In this document: piece by piece, positions 37,304-49,100 of the stretch
Position numbering within the stretch: the stretch's first letter is position 1
Layout: every line of letters begins with the position of its first letter
Assembly (NCBI GenBank): GCA_963855995.1
Contig: OY979718.1
Span: 34,366,059 to 34,430,058, forward strand
Reading direction: 5' to 3'
DNA length: 64,000 nucleotides
Source: Muricea muricata
Taxonomy: Eukaryota > Cnidaria > Anthozoa > Malacalcyonacea > Plexauridae
Position numbers and translations under genes: made by a program
Notes under the pieces: generated by a model
Databases searched by the model: none
What the model was told of the DNA's origin: nothing
Seen by the model: the letters and a program-made list of their open reading frames with translations, nothing else

Positions 37304-37818
37304 CTGAATCGGAATGATTAAGTCTGTGAATACTTGAAGTTTCTTATCTATGCATAAATTAAATCTCAAATTTTGAAGAATTAATTTATTCAACATAATA
37401 TAATACATCAATTGATGTGTTCAAAATAGCCTTTTTTTGGATGAAAGTTTGCAATTTGCTTTAAAGTTACCATGCCCATTTTTTCCTGTAAAAATCTTTA
37501 CGATAAATTGCACTAGAAGCAAATATTTGCTATACAAACCTACAATAATTAGGATATCTAACTATTTCGTTCTCATTATTCTCTTGGCCAAGACAAGCAA
37601 TCCTTCAAGTCTTAACAGACCATACTCTTTTAGAGCTCCATGCATGCTGCTTGCGCTTATATAGAGGTAGAAGTTTTTCCCTTCTTAGCTTGACCTTCAG
37701 GGACAGCCCTAAATTAGTGCTAGCGGATCGAAGTGCAAGTGCGATCGAAGTAGCTTTATACCACTTCAGCCGAAACCATCACATACACAATAAGGCTCTA
37801 CAATTTTGTTATAATTAC

Positions 37819-38223
37819 CTCTAAAAGATCGCAACAAAAACAGAAAAGTGCTCTGAACGTATGCTTATCCTGAGTATAGGGAGCGGAAAAGCAACAGCAT
37901 GATCCATCTTCGTCTCTGCAACCACACGCACCAAGTAGATCACAAGATTTGAAACAGCTACAACAGTCGCATTCTAGTCCACAACAATCACATGACTTAA
38001 AGCAATCACATGATTTGAAGCAATCGCACGACTCTGAGTTGCAGTTGCACGGACTACATTCTAGTCCGCAACAATCGCAATCCTTCAAGCAGTCGCATCC
38101 GTGGCATTCACAATCTCCACAGTTTCCGCGGCAATCGCAATCACAGGCATGATCGCAATCGCAATTTCCACAGTCAGCGCAATCACAATCTCCGTCACAA
38201 TCACCAAAGTCAAAATCACTCAT
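37819..38223 (-). CDS. Cys/Asp-rich protein, first coding exon (family not recognised)
   Basis: From ATG at 38223 the frame encodes 135 aa to a donor (GAG followed by GTAATT), phase 0. About 40 residues are Cys (roughly 30%), mostly as C-D-C, D-C-D-C and C-C, with Asp, Gly and Asn between; a unit like CDCFKSCDCFKSCDCCGLEC repeats in the second half. An acceptor (TTCTATTTTAACAG) sits 26 nt upstream of the ATG, suggesting a 5' UTR intron and a real spliced gene. The C-terminal part loses the pattern and becomes hydrophobic (FRALFCFCCDLLE). No signal peptide is evident. The spacing suggests metal binding as in metallothioneins, but I do not recognise the family and that role is inference. If unspliced, the frame ends six codons later at a TAG. 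Confidence 0.6.
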
Positions 38224-38549
38224 TTCGTAGAAACTTTCAAATCAACCTGTTAAAATAGAATAAAAAGATGAACATTCAAATGGGGTCTCAAGACCCTAAT
38301 TAGCATTACCTTGACAGTTAGAATGGGGGGGGGGGGGGAGGGAACATGATGACGACATGATTAGAATACATTTTTTTTAGCAATAGCGACGTTATATTGA
38401 ATCACGATGCCTTGCAGTCTAACCAGGCTAGAAAACACCATTTAAAAGCTACTTTGGTCGAAGAAGTACGCCATCCGGAAAATATTTCGACAAACATATT
38501 TTTGTTGTAATGGGGATCGGATATAAATTTTCGAAACAATTGTTCTATT

Positions 38550-39189
38550 CAACCTCGTCCCCAGGGTCATTTTTGTGGGCGCGGTGAGGAAATAGATGAC
38601 CCTGGTAAAGGCTGTCAAAATCTCCAAGATTCTTGGAGATTTTCGAGCATGCGCCGTCTGTGAATAATGTGGCGCTGACTCAAGTAACCATTGGCACAGA
38701 GCATTGGCGTGCAAATTTTCACAATGTATACAGAAATTGACGCTCACATAAAAAAAAAATTAAAAGAACGTTTTTTAATAATTCAAATGGAACACTTTAT
38801 TTGCCGCATATGATAAACTAAATCTCCAAATGTATAGTACCTGCATAGAGTACGATACGATCCATTCGATCTGCACACATGTTATGCTTACGCTACATTC
38901 GACCATCTAGTTTTGTAATTTGTTGGACTAAATTGCGTCCTTGGTGTGATACTTAACATTAAAACAACTCAAACCAACCACAAGTTGTATATAAAAACCC
39001 CAACCTAATAAATGTGCAGAAAACAGGAAGTAATAATATGCTGTCATTTCGCTAAACCAATCACATTTATTGTCACAAACCCTGACTGGTCGAATGTGTT
39101 AACCAATGAACAAGGAGATTAGGACAGCCTTTACCAGGGTCATCTATTTCCTCACCGCACCCACAAAGATAACCCTGGGGACGAGGTTG
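38550..39189. mobile_element. 0.64-kb non-autonomous element with 70-bp inverted ends
   Basis: caacctcgtccccagggtca at 38550 is inverted at 39189 (ccctggggacgaggttg), and the pairing continues through ggtgaggaaatagatgaccc and ggtaaaggctgtc. The middle holds no transposase frame. It lies about 300 bp upstream of the Cys-rich gene's start codon. Confidence 0.85.
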
Positions 39190-39532
39190 TTCTTCCATTA
39201 TGTGTACTTATTGGGTATAATGATTTGAAAGTGATGAATTTTATTCGGATTTTATTTTTTCAACGCTTCGTTTGTTCTCGCCCATACATTCTACTCATGG
39301 CAGGTCAAAAAAATTTGAATTACCCTGGATGAAAATGCGTCGCGTTATGGTTAATTCAAGGTGGCAAAACGCATCAATGAAAAACTCGACTTAACTTTCA
39401 AGTGCGGCACAATACATTTTTCCCATAATGAATATACGACGATAAAAAAGAATTGTAAGCGATAATAAAAAGACACGAGGTACGTATTCGTACTACGTAG
39501 TCGTGCTGTCTAATATTAGGGATCGCAAGCAC

Positions 39533-39777
39533 CAGGGGCCGGTTGTATCACAGGCGTTTAGCTTAAACGGTGGATAGGTGAAATTTAAAAATCACTTTTA
39601 CACCTAGTACGGAAACGAAATCATGAGTTTAATAGAATAAATATTTAGTTTTATATATAATTGTTCTTCTCAGGTCAAATAACTTTAGCTGGTTTGTTTA
39701 TACAACATGCATATTTGTTTTATATTTTTGACTTATCCACCGTTTAATCTAAACATCTTTGAAACAACCGGCCCCAG
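39533..39777. mobile_element. Second copy of the CCGGTTGTT MITE family
   Basis: Ends cagggccggttg-like: caggggccggttgtatcaca on the left and gaaacaaccggccccag on the right, with an inner ttagcttaaacggtgg block as in the 12153 copy. Length (about 245 bp) matches the other copy. Confidence 0.83.
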
Positions 39778-39911
39778 GGCAGGAACGCAACGACGCCGGC
39801 TAGCATAAAATGAATTTAAAATTATTAAGTAAGACTATGAATAACCAACGTCCCAGGAGAGTTGAAGAGGTCATCAACGTCAAAAAATATACTTTTTCGC
39901 CGTGTCAACAA

Positions 39912-40108
39912 CAGGAACGTATAGCTAGAACGTTAACAGGGAGTGTTTATTCATATATAATATTGATGTCCTGCCTGACGAATTTGTTTTTGATTCAAAT
40001 TCAAATTAATTAAGCAATTTTAATTTGATTTGAAAAGAAACTCGTAGTCAGAACGTGAATACGCACCCCCCCCCCCCCCCCCCCAATTAACGTTCTAGCT
40101 TCGGCCTG
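39912..40108. mobile_element. Second, diverged copy of the poly-C hAT-type MITE
   Basis: Right end (caccccc run, aattaacgttctagcttcgg, cctg) matches the right end of the 55486 element; the left end (caggaacgt ... ctagaacgttaac) is more decayed. Flanks gtcaacaa and gtcaatac agree at six of eight positions, compatible with an old 8-bp target duplication. Confidence 0.7.
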
Positions 40109-40707
40109 GTCAATACCGTCAGCATTTCAAGCGGTGAGAATGGCTCGTTACTAAATTTTATCAAAATTGGAACTTTTCTTTATGATCTCAAGCACTATTC
40201 AATTCACATATTATCGATAACAAACGACAAGCTCTTCTACAATTATATAATAATTCATTTAAGTCAGTTTGTCTTTACGTCGTCGTTGTCCTACAGCTTA
40301 ATACGTGATAGCCGTTCGTTTTACTGACAACTCAAATTACCCAATGTAATCGATCAATTTAGCAACGCTTGCCCCCCCCCCCCACTAATCTTTCTGTTTG
40401 ACGACGAAACTTCCAAAACTGGGCCTGGGTATTACACGTCAAGTGTGGTTCGGCACGTCAATATATAAGTCTTGTTGGCGGACCACGTTTGTAAATGCAG
40501 ATATGTCGTGTAACGCATTGTATTTACAAGTAATCCTTGCACTACAAAGTTTTATTAAACCGACCCCTGTATACAAGAATATTCATGTATTTAATGCGGA
40601 ATATACAGTATACAGGTGCACAGATTTTACTGAAAATCGCGACAATTAGAGCTGTGTCTTCTATTGGCACGGCTTTAAAGACCAAACTATTTTTTGCCGT
40701 CTGGCCC

Positions 40708-41040
40708 GTCCTGTACATAAGTTAATTATAGTCAGTTTTGTGATCGAAGTTTTAAGTTTTAGTTCATTTATTTAACCCTCGAAAGCCTTAATTGCCTCAA
40801 TGTCAAGTTAGAATTTACATTTAATATTAAGCCACTCCAAATTATACTTTAGTTTCCCGTCCTCCGCCGCGTCCTGTAGATACATTAATGATAGTGAGTT
40901 TTGCGATCGTAGTTTTAAGTTTCAGTTCATTTATTTAAGCCCTGAAATAAAGCTTTAATTGTCAATGTCAAGTTAGAATTTACATGCATGAATTAAATAT
41001 TAGGCCACTCCAAATTAGACATTTCCGTCCTCCGCAAGCG
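40708..41040 (+). repeat. Two-copy tandem repeat, unit about 164 bp
   Basis: gtcctgta ... gatcgaagttttaagtttta ... caatgtcaagttagaattta ... ccactccaaatta at 40708 recurs from 40871. Confidence 0.85.
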
Positions 41041-42024
41041 TCTGCTGAAACTGGCCGCATGATTTGTCCATTATTGCTATCTTGTTTCCATTAATTGACC
41101 TTTTTGTACAAATAATCACAAAAATCCACAATTTTTGAATATCTATACTTTTTAGAAGGTAATTTGCAATAAATCAAAGTGAAATCGTTAAATGATTTTC
41201 ACTGTTTGACTAGTAATTTGAAGTCTGTTTTTACAGAAACTGTTGAGCTCCAAGAATTGTGGAAAGGCGCATTTTTCCCTGAATTATGAATATGAAAATG
41301 CCAATGGTTATAAAAAACCTTAAAAAAACTGAGAATGGATAATGAATGCACCGCCCGCCCGCAGGCCCGCTCGCGTGTTATTCCGAAAAATTAACAGAAA
41401 ATAGTCTAATTTGAAATAGCCTTATATAATTTAATCAATGATCACTCGATGAGTATGCTAGCCCGTTTACCCCTTTTTTAATCTCGGCTCCTACCCTCTG
41501 ATCCTGTGTAAAATTATATATTGCCAATTACTAGACTTGTATAAATCTACATGTCTGACATCCTCTGACTTCGCAGTAAAATTGTTGCGAAATTCGACAA
41601 GATTATGTGCCTGTGCTGTAAGTAAACTACAGCGAAGGCAAATAAAGGCATCATTTGACGAGAATTCAGAACAAATTGATACACATGAACGGCATTCGTA
41701 CGATATTATATCAACTATTGGTTTATTATTTGCAGACACGTTACGTATCCCAAATCACTTACTAAGTATATAAAATATATTTATATATCTTGCCTCAATA
41801 TTTTGTAAGGTTTCTTTGGCCTTCTGATACAATCGCTCTTCAATGCAAACAATATAATACTTTCAAAACTTTGTCCCACCTCGGTAATATGGTCTTCTGT
41901 AACTGTACTATGAAGCTAAGTATCAACATTATATGACTCCTTCGGGCATGCAAATGCTCATGCCTAATCGAAGTCAATGTTTTGAAACCCGACTATATAC
42001 GTCACGGACCGGAAAATAAATATT

Positions 42025-42259
42025 AGAGGGGTTAAGATTGACGCAGACCAGTAACCGCAAACGGCAAACTTCAAATCGAATTTGAAGGTAAGTTCTACAA
42101 GTTTTCGAAGGTTGCGATAAGTTTTTAGTCAATCCATTCTTCAATAATAATGCACAAATTATCCTAATTTCGAACAGCTAGTATTGCACCTGAAAATCCG
42201 ACTTGAAGTTTGGCGTTTGCGGTTACCGGTCCGCCGTAAACATCAATCTTAACCTCTCT
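42025..42259. mobile_element. Hairpin MITE
   Basis: agaggggttaagattgacg ... ccagtaaccgcaaacggca on the left pairs with tgcggttaccggtccg ... catcaatcttaacctctct on the right. Confidence 0.8.
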
Positions 42260-45200
42260 ATTGAATGACGTAACGACTCGTCAGGCTCATAACACAGGAA
42301 ACTTTGTATAATTGGAAGCAACACTTTGTGTACAAAAAGAGACAAACATATTCAATTTACTCAAGTTTTTGGACTATGCATTAGTCATCATATACGTATA
42401 TGCTTATACATATCATAGATGAATACATTTACATTAGGCATATATCAACTAAGTGAATATATATAGATCAAATGCAACAAATCTGCATTGCGAAATGGGT
42501 CAATGATAACAATGAAACCGTACCAGCTGCTTGTTACGAAGAAACTTCATACCGTTTCGTGAATGTTTTCGCAAGTTGTTTTAGAAGTCGCCCTTGACCC
42601 TTGTAGTAAATATTTATATGAATTGCTTAACTCTTGCACAGGCGACTGAGGCGAGGGCAGCAAACAATGTGTTAATATTTCATCATCATGTTGAGAGGAG
42701 TATGAAAGGCGCTTGAACCCCATAATGAGGTCATCAACTGAGCATGTAGTTTTTGACGATGCTTAGCTGGCTAACGCCAGCGGGAAGCCTTCTCTTAGCT
42801 CTCTAAAGCGTGTACGTGTTTTCTTTCAACTCTCTGAAGAATAGAAACTGAAATGCCAGCTTGAATATCTCGTTGTATCCTATAATATGTCAATGTGAAA
42901 AAAACAATTTACCAATCACCGTGACTTTTTTCATCATCTACTACTCGTCCAGATTGGGGTTTCTTTCCTCCTCAAAATTAGCATGCCCCCCCCCCCTCAC
43001 GATTGATTTGTATCATATAAACAGCTTCATGAAACAGTTGAGACCATAAGATAAGCTGCCTCCCTGCCCTCTGGCCCAACGACCTCTCTTGTCGCCAATT
43101 TTTTTGGCCTTAAACTAAAACACTTTCGGAAGCTATGTAACTGTTAAATCTTGGAACCGTCGAGTCCTGGATTTACATAATAAAAGTTAAAAAGCTGCAT
43201 TTAAACCTTTGCACAGCAGCACAGGGGAAAGAGGAATACTCTGCATTTTTAAATAATTTACCTTTAGTCATAGATCAATAAATCCCCGCCATGAAATCTC
43301 AATCACATGATAAATAACTTACATAGCATACTAGTAGATGACTCATATATTTCGACAATATTTCAACCTTTCATTTATTTATTTTACTGCACCGTGGGCT
43401 CACTATAGAGCTTGACTTTGGTGCTTTAATCAATGGCTTTTAAGTTGTTTTGTATGAAATAAAATTAAAGAGCGATGAAACCCACTGAGCTAATTTACAA
43501 TTACTGGAGGTGCGAAGATAAGTGGCTCCAAAAACATGACAACTGGTTCCTTATCCGCCTGGTAATTGCAACTGATCCGGCTCATTACTGAGCCCACTAC
43601 AGTTTTCACTCCTCTCCTTGTTTTCAATAAAAGATTCATAGCATTTTAGAGTTTCTGTTTGTGCATTGAATCTTCAGTCTTCGCTTTGAACTATCATCTA
43701 CTCCAAGTCGAAGACGTTCCCGAAAGAGAATCTCAAATGATGTGGGGTTGAGGTGTATATTTTTTCAGCCTGTTCAAAAACACTGTTTACTGTGTATTTT
43801 CTGATTATTTTTCAAATTTGTACAGTCAGGATCATGAACATTCTACCGTTTTGTTCTACAAGTGATCGTTGGATTGATAATTGACATGTATTTTTCTTGC
43901 CGTATATAGCTGAAGGAGTACTACCGAATCCATTACATTGAATTTTCAATCGCTTGAATTAAGAGAAAACTCGATCGGCACTTTTAGTCTCTATGATTGT
44001 CATAAGTGTTATTATCATAAATATATGCAGAGCAAACCAACATAACATCTCTTAGAAATTCAACCAATGAACATATTGCAATTTCAGATATCGATATATC
44101 GTTATTTAGTTTACTGGAGGCATGTATTTATTAATACAATGCATGTATTTATTAATACTGACGATGAATTAGATCAATCCTGTTTTCATCAACCTGGAAA
44201 GGAGAGGCCATGCGGAGCGTTAAATGTTTTTGTTGACTTGTTGCTCCAAACGCAGTTTACTAATGAAGTAAATTGCATGCAATGTACATGTGTAGCAATC
44301 GATGTACGTGCATAGGTTTTCATATATGATAAGATTGTTCGTCACAGACATCGTGGGAAAACCAGGTGCGGTAGGTACTTGGAATAGCCGTCAATAGCAC
44401 AAACATGTGTGACAACATACATAAATAACAAGTTTTTCGTTGTGGTCTATGTGTAATTTATGCCCGTAATAGTTTGCAATATATGGTATTCGATTCGCTT
44501 GCCAGGCAGTGTCATTTTGTCTTCTTTGGTGGTATTCTGTTGCAACACTTGCCAACCCGTTTCTCAGAGGCGACTGATTGACCTGCGTTCCCATCGATAC
44601 GCCCCTTTTTGCCACCATAAACTGGTCCAATCTATTAAAGTTATATCTCCAACTCATTAATAATTCATGAGCAAATTAGCGAATGAACTCGCTTTAATTC
44701 GTCACATGATTGACGTTGGATACCGCAAGGAAACACGCTAAAAATCATATACCATCACTGTTGTTAGTTCAAAAATGGTTTTCATCTAATAACTGAAATC
44801 CTAATTACAAATTCATCCTAATTACTCCCCCTTCGCTCATGTTCAAATGATCAAGGTCCGTAATAAATTCTACACGCCCTACACATTTCTGTCTTACAAT
44901 GGACTATAGAAATTAACTTATAAAAGCAGGAAGTAGAGTACTTATCTCCATTGTTCACAAAGACAAAAGAAATTACTTTCATAGGTCCCCCGTTAGCGCT
45001 TGATAAATTGAACAGCTAATGAAATGTTTTCGTTTGAGATGTTATGTAAACAACTCGTTTCTCGTGTTCCATCAGGGGAACCAAACATTCGAAAACAATA
45101 AAACAGTCGCGCTTCGCGCTCGTGTTTCATACCGTTTTCTCGTGTTTGGATCTCCTGATGAAACACTCAAACTCGTTGTTTACATATAACATGCAGCATA

Positions 45201-45919
45201 CTCACACAAATTTATGCACACTTTTAGGAGGCAGAAAACTTGCTCGTCGATCGAGTAACTCTTATGCATAATACCTGCTGTACGGATGATGCAACTACTT
45301 CTAATTTATCTTCAGATAGAAATCGTTTTTTCTTTATGCCATATGTTTGACAGGGTTGCTTAACAGGATTAATACTTCATATAATTTCTTTCTGACTATA
45401 AAAATTGAAATACGAGAATTTTTTATCTTTCATTTTTCCAAAATACGAAAACTGATAAATTTGCGAAGGATTTGCGAAGCTAAATACCCCCCCCCCGCAA
45501 ATTGTTAATGTAAGGGTAAAGCCTGCCTTGTGAGGTTGCCTTTTTTCTTGGCCAGTATAAAGCTGTGACTAAGTGAAACAAAACCCATGCAAAATAGAAA
45601 GAAAAGTACAAATAGCATCTAATTTATTAATATTTTGTTAAAACGGTTTGGTTTGTTTATTCGATAATCTATCAAGCCTGACGTAAACAAACGCATGCAT
45701 TACATTAATATAGTTGATCACGCCAGTCTACGTTTGCAAGTTCACCACATATGTACAATCTATCATAGAAAAATCATGCATTCAACGCGGTGCAAGACAT
45801 TTCACTGCATCACTCAAAACTAAATACGCTGCGTCCACTTTCTTTCAGGGAAACAAGTGCATTATAATTATGTACCAGAAATTTTGCTAAACATATATCT
45901 TGCTTCTTGTTAGTCTTGA
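42260..45919. other. No gene recognised; profilin 3' flank
   Basis: AT-rich, with short C runs near 42985 and 45487 and the inverted repeat at 45039-45192. The last few hundred bases before 45920 should be the profilin 3' UTR. Confidence 0.5.
45039..45192. repeat. Short inverted repeat 0.7 kb downstream of profilin
   Basis: atgttatgtaaacaactcgt pairs with the tcgttgtttacatataacat block; caggggaaccaaacattcg and tttggatctcctgatgaaac are the inner imperfect pair. Confidence 0.7.
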
Positions 45920-46195
45920 TTAATATTCGGCCATGATAAAGCGATCAGCCAGTTTTTCAATTACCGAGCAGCAATCAGCAGATTCCATTCCTTCAATGTA
46001 TGTGCCAATTATTACACATTTATTAGTTTTGACTGCGATGCCGCCTTCCTGTCCGTTACGAAACACGATTGCACGGCCGGGGTCTACCCTTAAAAATTTG
46101 AATTTTGCCTGACCCAGCGTTATTCCACTGGAATAGAGCTTCGAAGGATCCATTGTAATCGCAGTGACGATATCCTTAATTTCATAATTTGGAAT
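45920..46195 (-). CDS. PFN: Profilin exon 2
   Basis: The acceptor TCCATTTAG precedes IPNYEIKDIVTAITMDPSKL. The exon encodes 91 aa then TAA. It covers the profilin core strands and C-terminal helix and contains no internal stop or frameshift. Confidence 0.95.
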   Translation of the reverse strand: MPNYEIKDIVTAITMDPSKLYSSGITLGQAKFKFLRVDPGRAIVFRNGQEGGIAVKTNKCVIIGTYIEGMESADCCSVIEKLADRFIMAEY

Positions 46196-49100
46196 CTAAA
46201 TGGAATGAAGTAGGTAGACATTACTGAGCGTGCAAAGGAAAAAAGATTGGGTAGAGTGGACTAAGTTTCACAGCGAAGAGAAAAGCAATTTAGCAATTCA
46301 TGTGTCTTAAAAAACCCGAGATTCACGCAACATCTACATTAAAGTTGTTAACAGGTCTATATCATGTTCTCATTTATGTACACTAATTCTTATTTCTTTC
46401 AATAATTATGTGTAATCCTCCAATATGTAAACGCCTCCGAAGAATTTATACTCTTATTTGAACAACTGACTCGCAGTGCACAAAGCTTGACACCTATTAC
46501 AGTATAACCACGCCATAGGATCACCTCGTTAATACGACCAATAACGACCACTAATTTTTGTTAGTTTACACTCAGCCATGGACTATTACAAATGCAGACC
46601 TCGTTGTCTCTGAACAGATAGTAAACTCGGGCTGCGCCCTCGTTGACTATCAGCTCATAGGCAACTCGTCCTCGTTGTCTAATTGTTAAATGTCCTCAAC
46701 TCGCTAATTACGAATCACTATCACTGAATATGCCTAATAAGGCACACTAATGCATAAAATTAGACAGCAATAATTTCGTTAAACGTAAATATGTTTTAAG
46801 AAATAAATAAACAACAATTAACCGATAAATTGGAAGCAATGCAGCTGAAGGAAAGTGTCAAATTGACCTTAAAATTTTTCACAGTTCCATCCATATCAGA
46901 CTTTTATTTTAACTGTGAATTATCGCGGTTTTTGCTTCTTCTTCCCGACCCTCTTTTCTGTCTTTCGTTTTTGACCACATTCAGCACTTTCAACCTTAGC
47001 ATAAGTTATTAGGAAGATCTAAGTAACACTTGCTAAGTACGTTTATGTTTTTTGTCCCACGATATCTACACTGCGACTCACGATATTACTTGTATGAGAT
47101 ATTTATGCCGTACGTGTTCAAAATGAGCATTGCTATTCATTAAAACTCACGAACATCAAAACAAAGTTGTGAGAAGATCTTTACCATGTTGATATTTGAT
47201 GTTAGTCACATGACTGAAAAAATATGGCGTTGTTCCATATTTCAGGCGGACCACGCTATTAGTTTTAAAGATATGATAACACGACAGGACGTCGTTTTTA
47301 ACTTAATTAGAGGTGGAAACGTCATTCTTTAACCAAAAACAGCATAGGTAACAACAAGAGAATGTTTTAGCCAGAAAATAAATGAACTTGGTGTCATAGT
47401 TGAAGGATTTTTCAAAGATTACGTGGAACGGTGGAAAAGAGGGATTCTGGACTTCTAAAATGGATAAGAATGGGAGGTATTAGGCGTTTGAAGGAGAACT
47501 GTTCGTAAATTATCATGATCAACGTCTATCAACATTTTGAGAAAGTTTGCTTTGCCATATATCTTCAAAACTAACAATGATGGATTCCTGGTAAGCAATA
47601 ATAATTCTAAAAGTACCTCCACTGGTGTCGTGGAATAAACGTTTGGCACTGGATTGAGGCAAAAAAAATGCTTGAGAGCACAACAAGTCGAGACCGTCAA
47701 GACAGACAAGTCGAGATCAACATGATAATTCCCTAATGTTGGAAAAGGAACTTCTGATGAAAGGTTTTAGGTACCTGCCAAAGAAGTGGTAGAACGATCA
47801 TTTAGATCCGTATTATTAGCAACCAACATGTCTTCATATGTGCCTAAATGTGGAAAAGAGATCTCTGATCCCTATTTCCGATGTTACCACCAGAACTCGT
47901 TTACTTTAGAACTTTTTTGTTGACTTCTTAGCCTCGCTGGTCACATACCATCATTGAATATCAATAATCTAACCCATGCATGCATTTTCCAAGCTTTATC
48001 ATGCTGATTTCGTCTGCCCGTCAAAAGGACAAACTTCTGTTGTGCTCTCAAGCATATTTTTGCCTCAATCCAGTGCCAAACGTTTATTCCACGACACCAG
48101 TGGAGGTACTTTTAGAATTATTATTGCTTACCGGGAATCCATCATTGCTAGTTTTGAAGATATATGGCAAAGCAAACTTTCTCAAAATGTTGATAGACGT
48201 TGATCATGATAATTTTCGAACAGTTCTCCTTCAAACGCCTAATACCTCCCACTCTTATCCATTTTAGAAATCCAGAATCCCTCTTTTCCACCGTTCCACG
48301 TAATCTTTGAAAAATCCTTCAACTATGACACCAAGTTCGTTTATTTTCTAGCTAAAACATTCTCTTGTTGTTACCTACGCTGTTTTTGGTTAAAGAATGT
48401 CGTTTCCACTTCCAATTAAGTTAAAAACGACGTCTTATCGTGTTATCATACTTTTAAAACTAATAGCGTGGTCCACCTGAAATATAGAACAGCGCCATAT
48501 TTTCTCAGTCATGTGACTAACATCAAATATCAACATCGTAAAGATCTCCTCACAACTTTGTTTTGATGTTCGTAAGTTTTAATGAATGGCAATGCTCATT
48601 TTGAATACGTACGGCATAAATATCTCATACAAGTAATATCGTGAGTCGCACTGTACTTGATCCTGTTTCAGTTTTTTGGCTAGCTTAATTTAATTGTGTC
48701 CAGGACATGAAATATCCTCAAGTTTTAAAGGTTAATTATTGTCTTTGAGATTGAATATCCTGTATACAACTGAACTACTGCGATTTGTTTGATATGACGT
48801 CATTAAAAACATCTTTGCTGTAATATAATGCAGACCCCTGTTAATACGAGCACCCGTTACAGCGCCTTTCGTAATTACGCGGCCACGACAAATTTGGCGC
48901 CAGTCTGAAACATGCGTTTTGGCTGCAGTCAATCAAAATTATGATAACTACCGAGTCCGAATTGATTGACGGCAGCCAAAACGCATGTTTCAGACTGGCG
49001 CCAAATTTGTCGTGGCCGCGTAATTACGAAAGGCGCTGTAATACTACCACAATATCTTGGCCGAACAGTGGTCGTATTGACGGCTCACGGGCGTAGAGCA

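Noticed and set aside
37949-38152. Plus-strand 67-aa Gln/Ser/His-rich frame (QQSHDLKQSHDLKQSHD)
   Set aside because: It is the complement of the Cys/Asp repeat codons on the minus strand, where the splice signals and start codon are.
41491-41739. Minus-strand 82-aa frame with two CxxC-like pairs (ECRSCVSICSEF, CLRCSLL)
   Set aside because: The Cys spacing hints at a zinc ribbon but there are no splice signals, neighbours or family match; the opposite strand is equally open.
47980-48267. 95-aa frame with a near-identical 84-aa partner on the other strand at 47455-47709 (NPVPNVYSTTPVEVLLELLL)
   Set aside because: The pair is explained by the two arms of the palindrome. The peptide has no recognisable features, and similarity follows from DNA identity, not from coding constraint.
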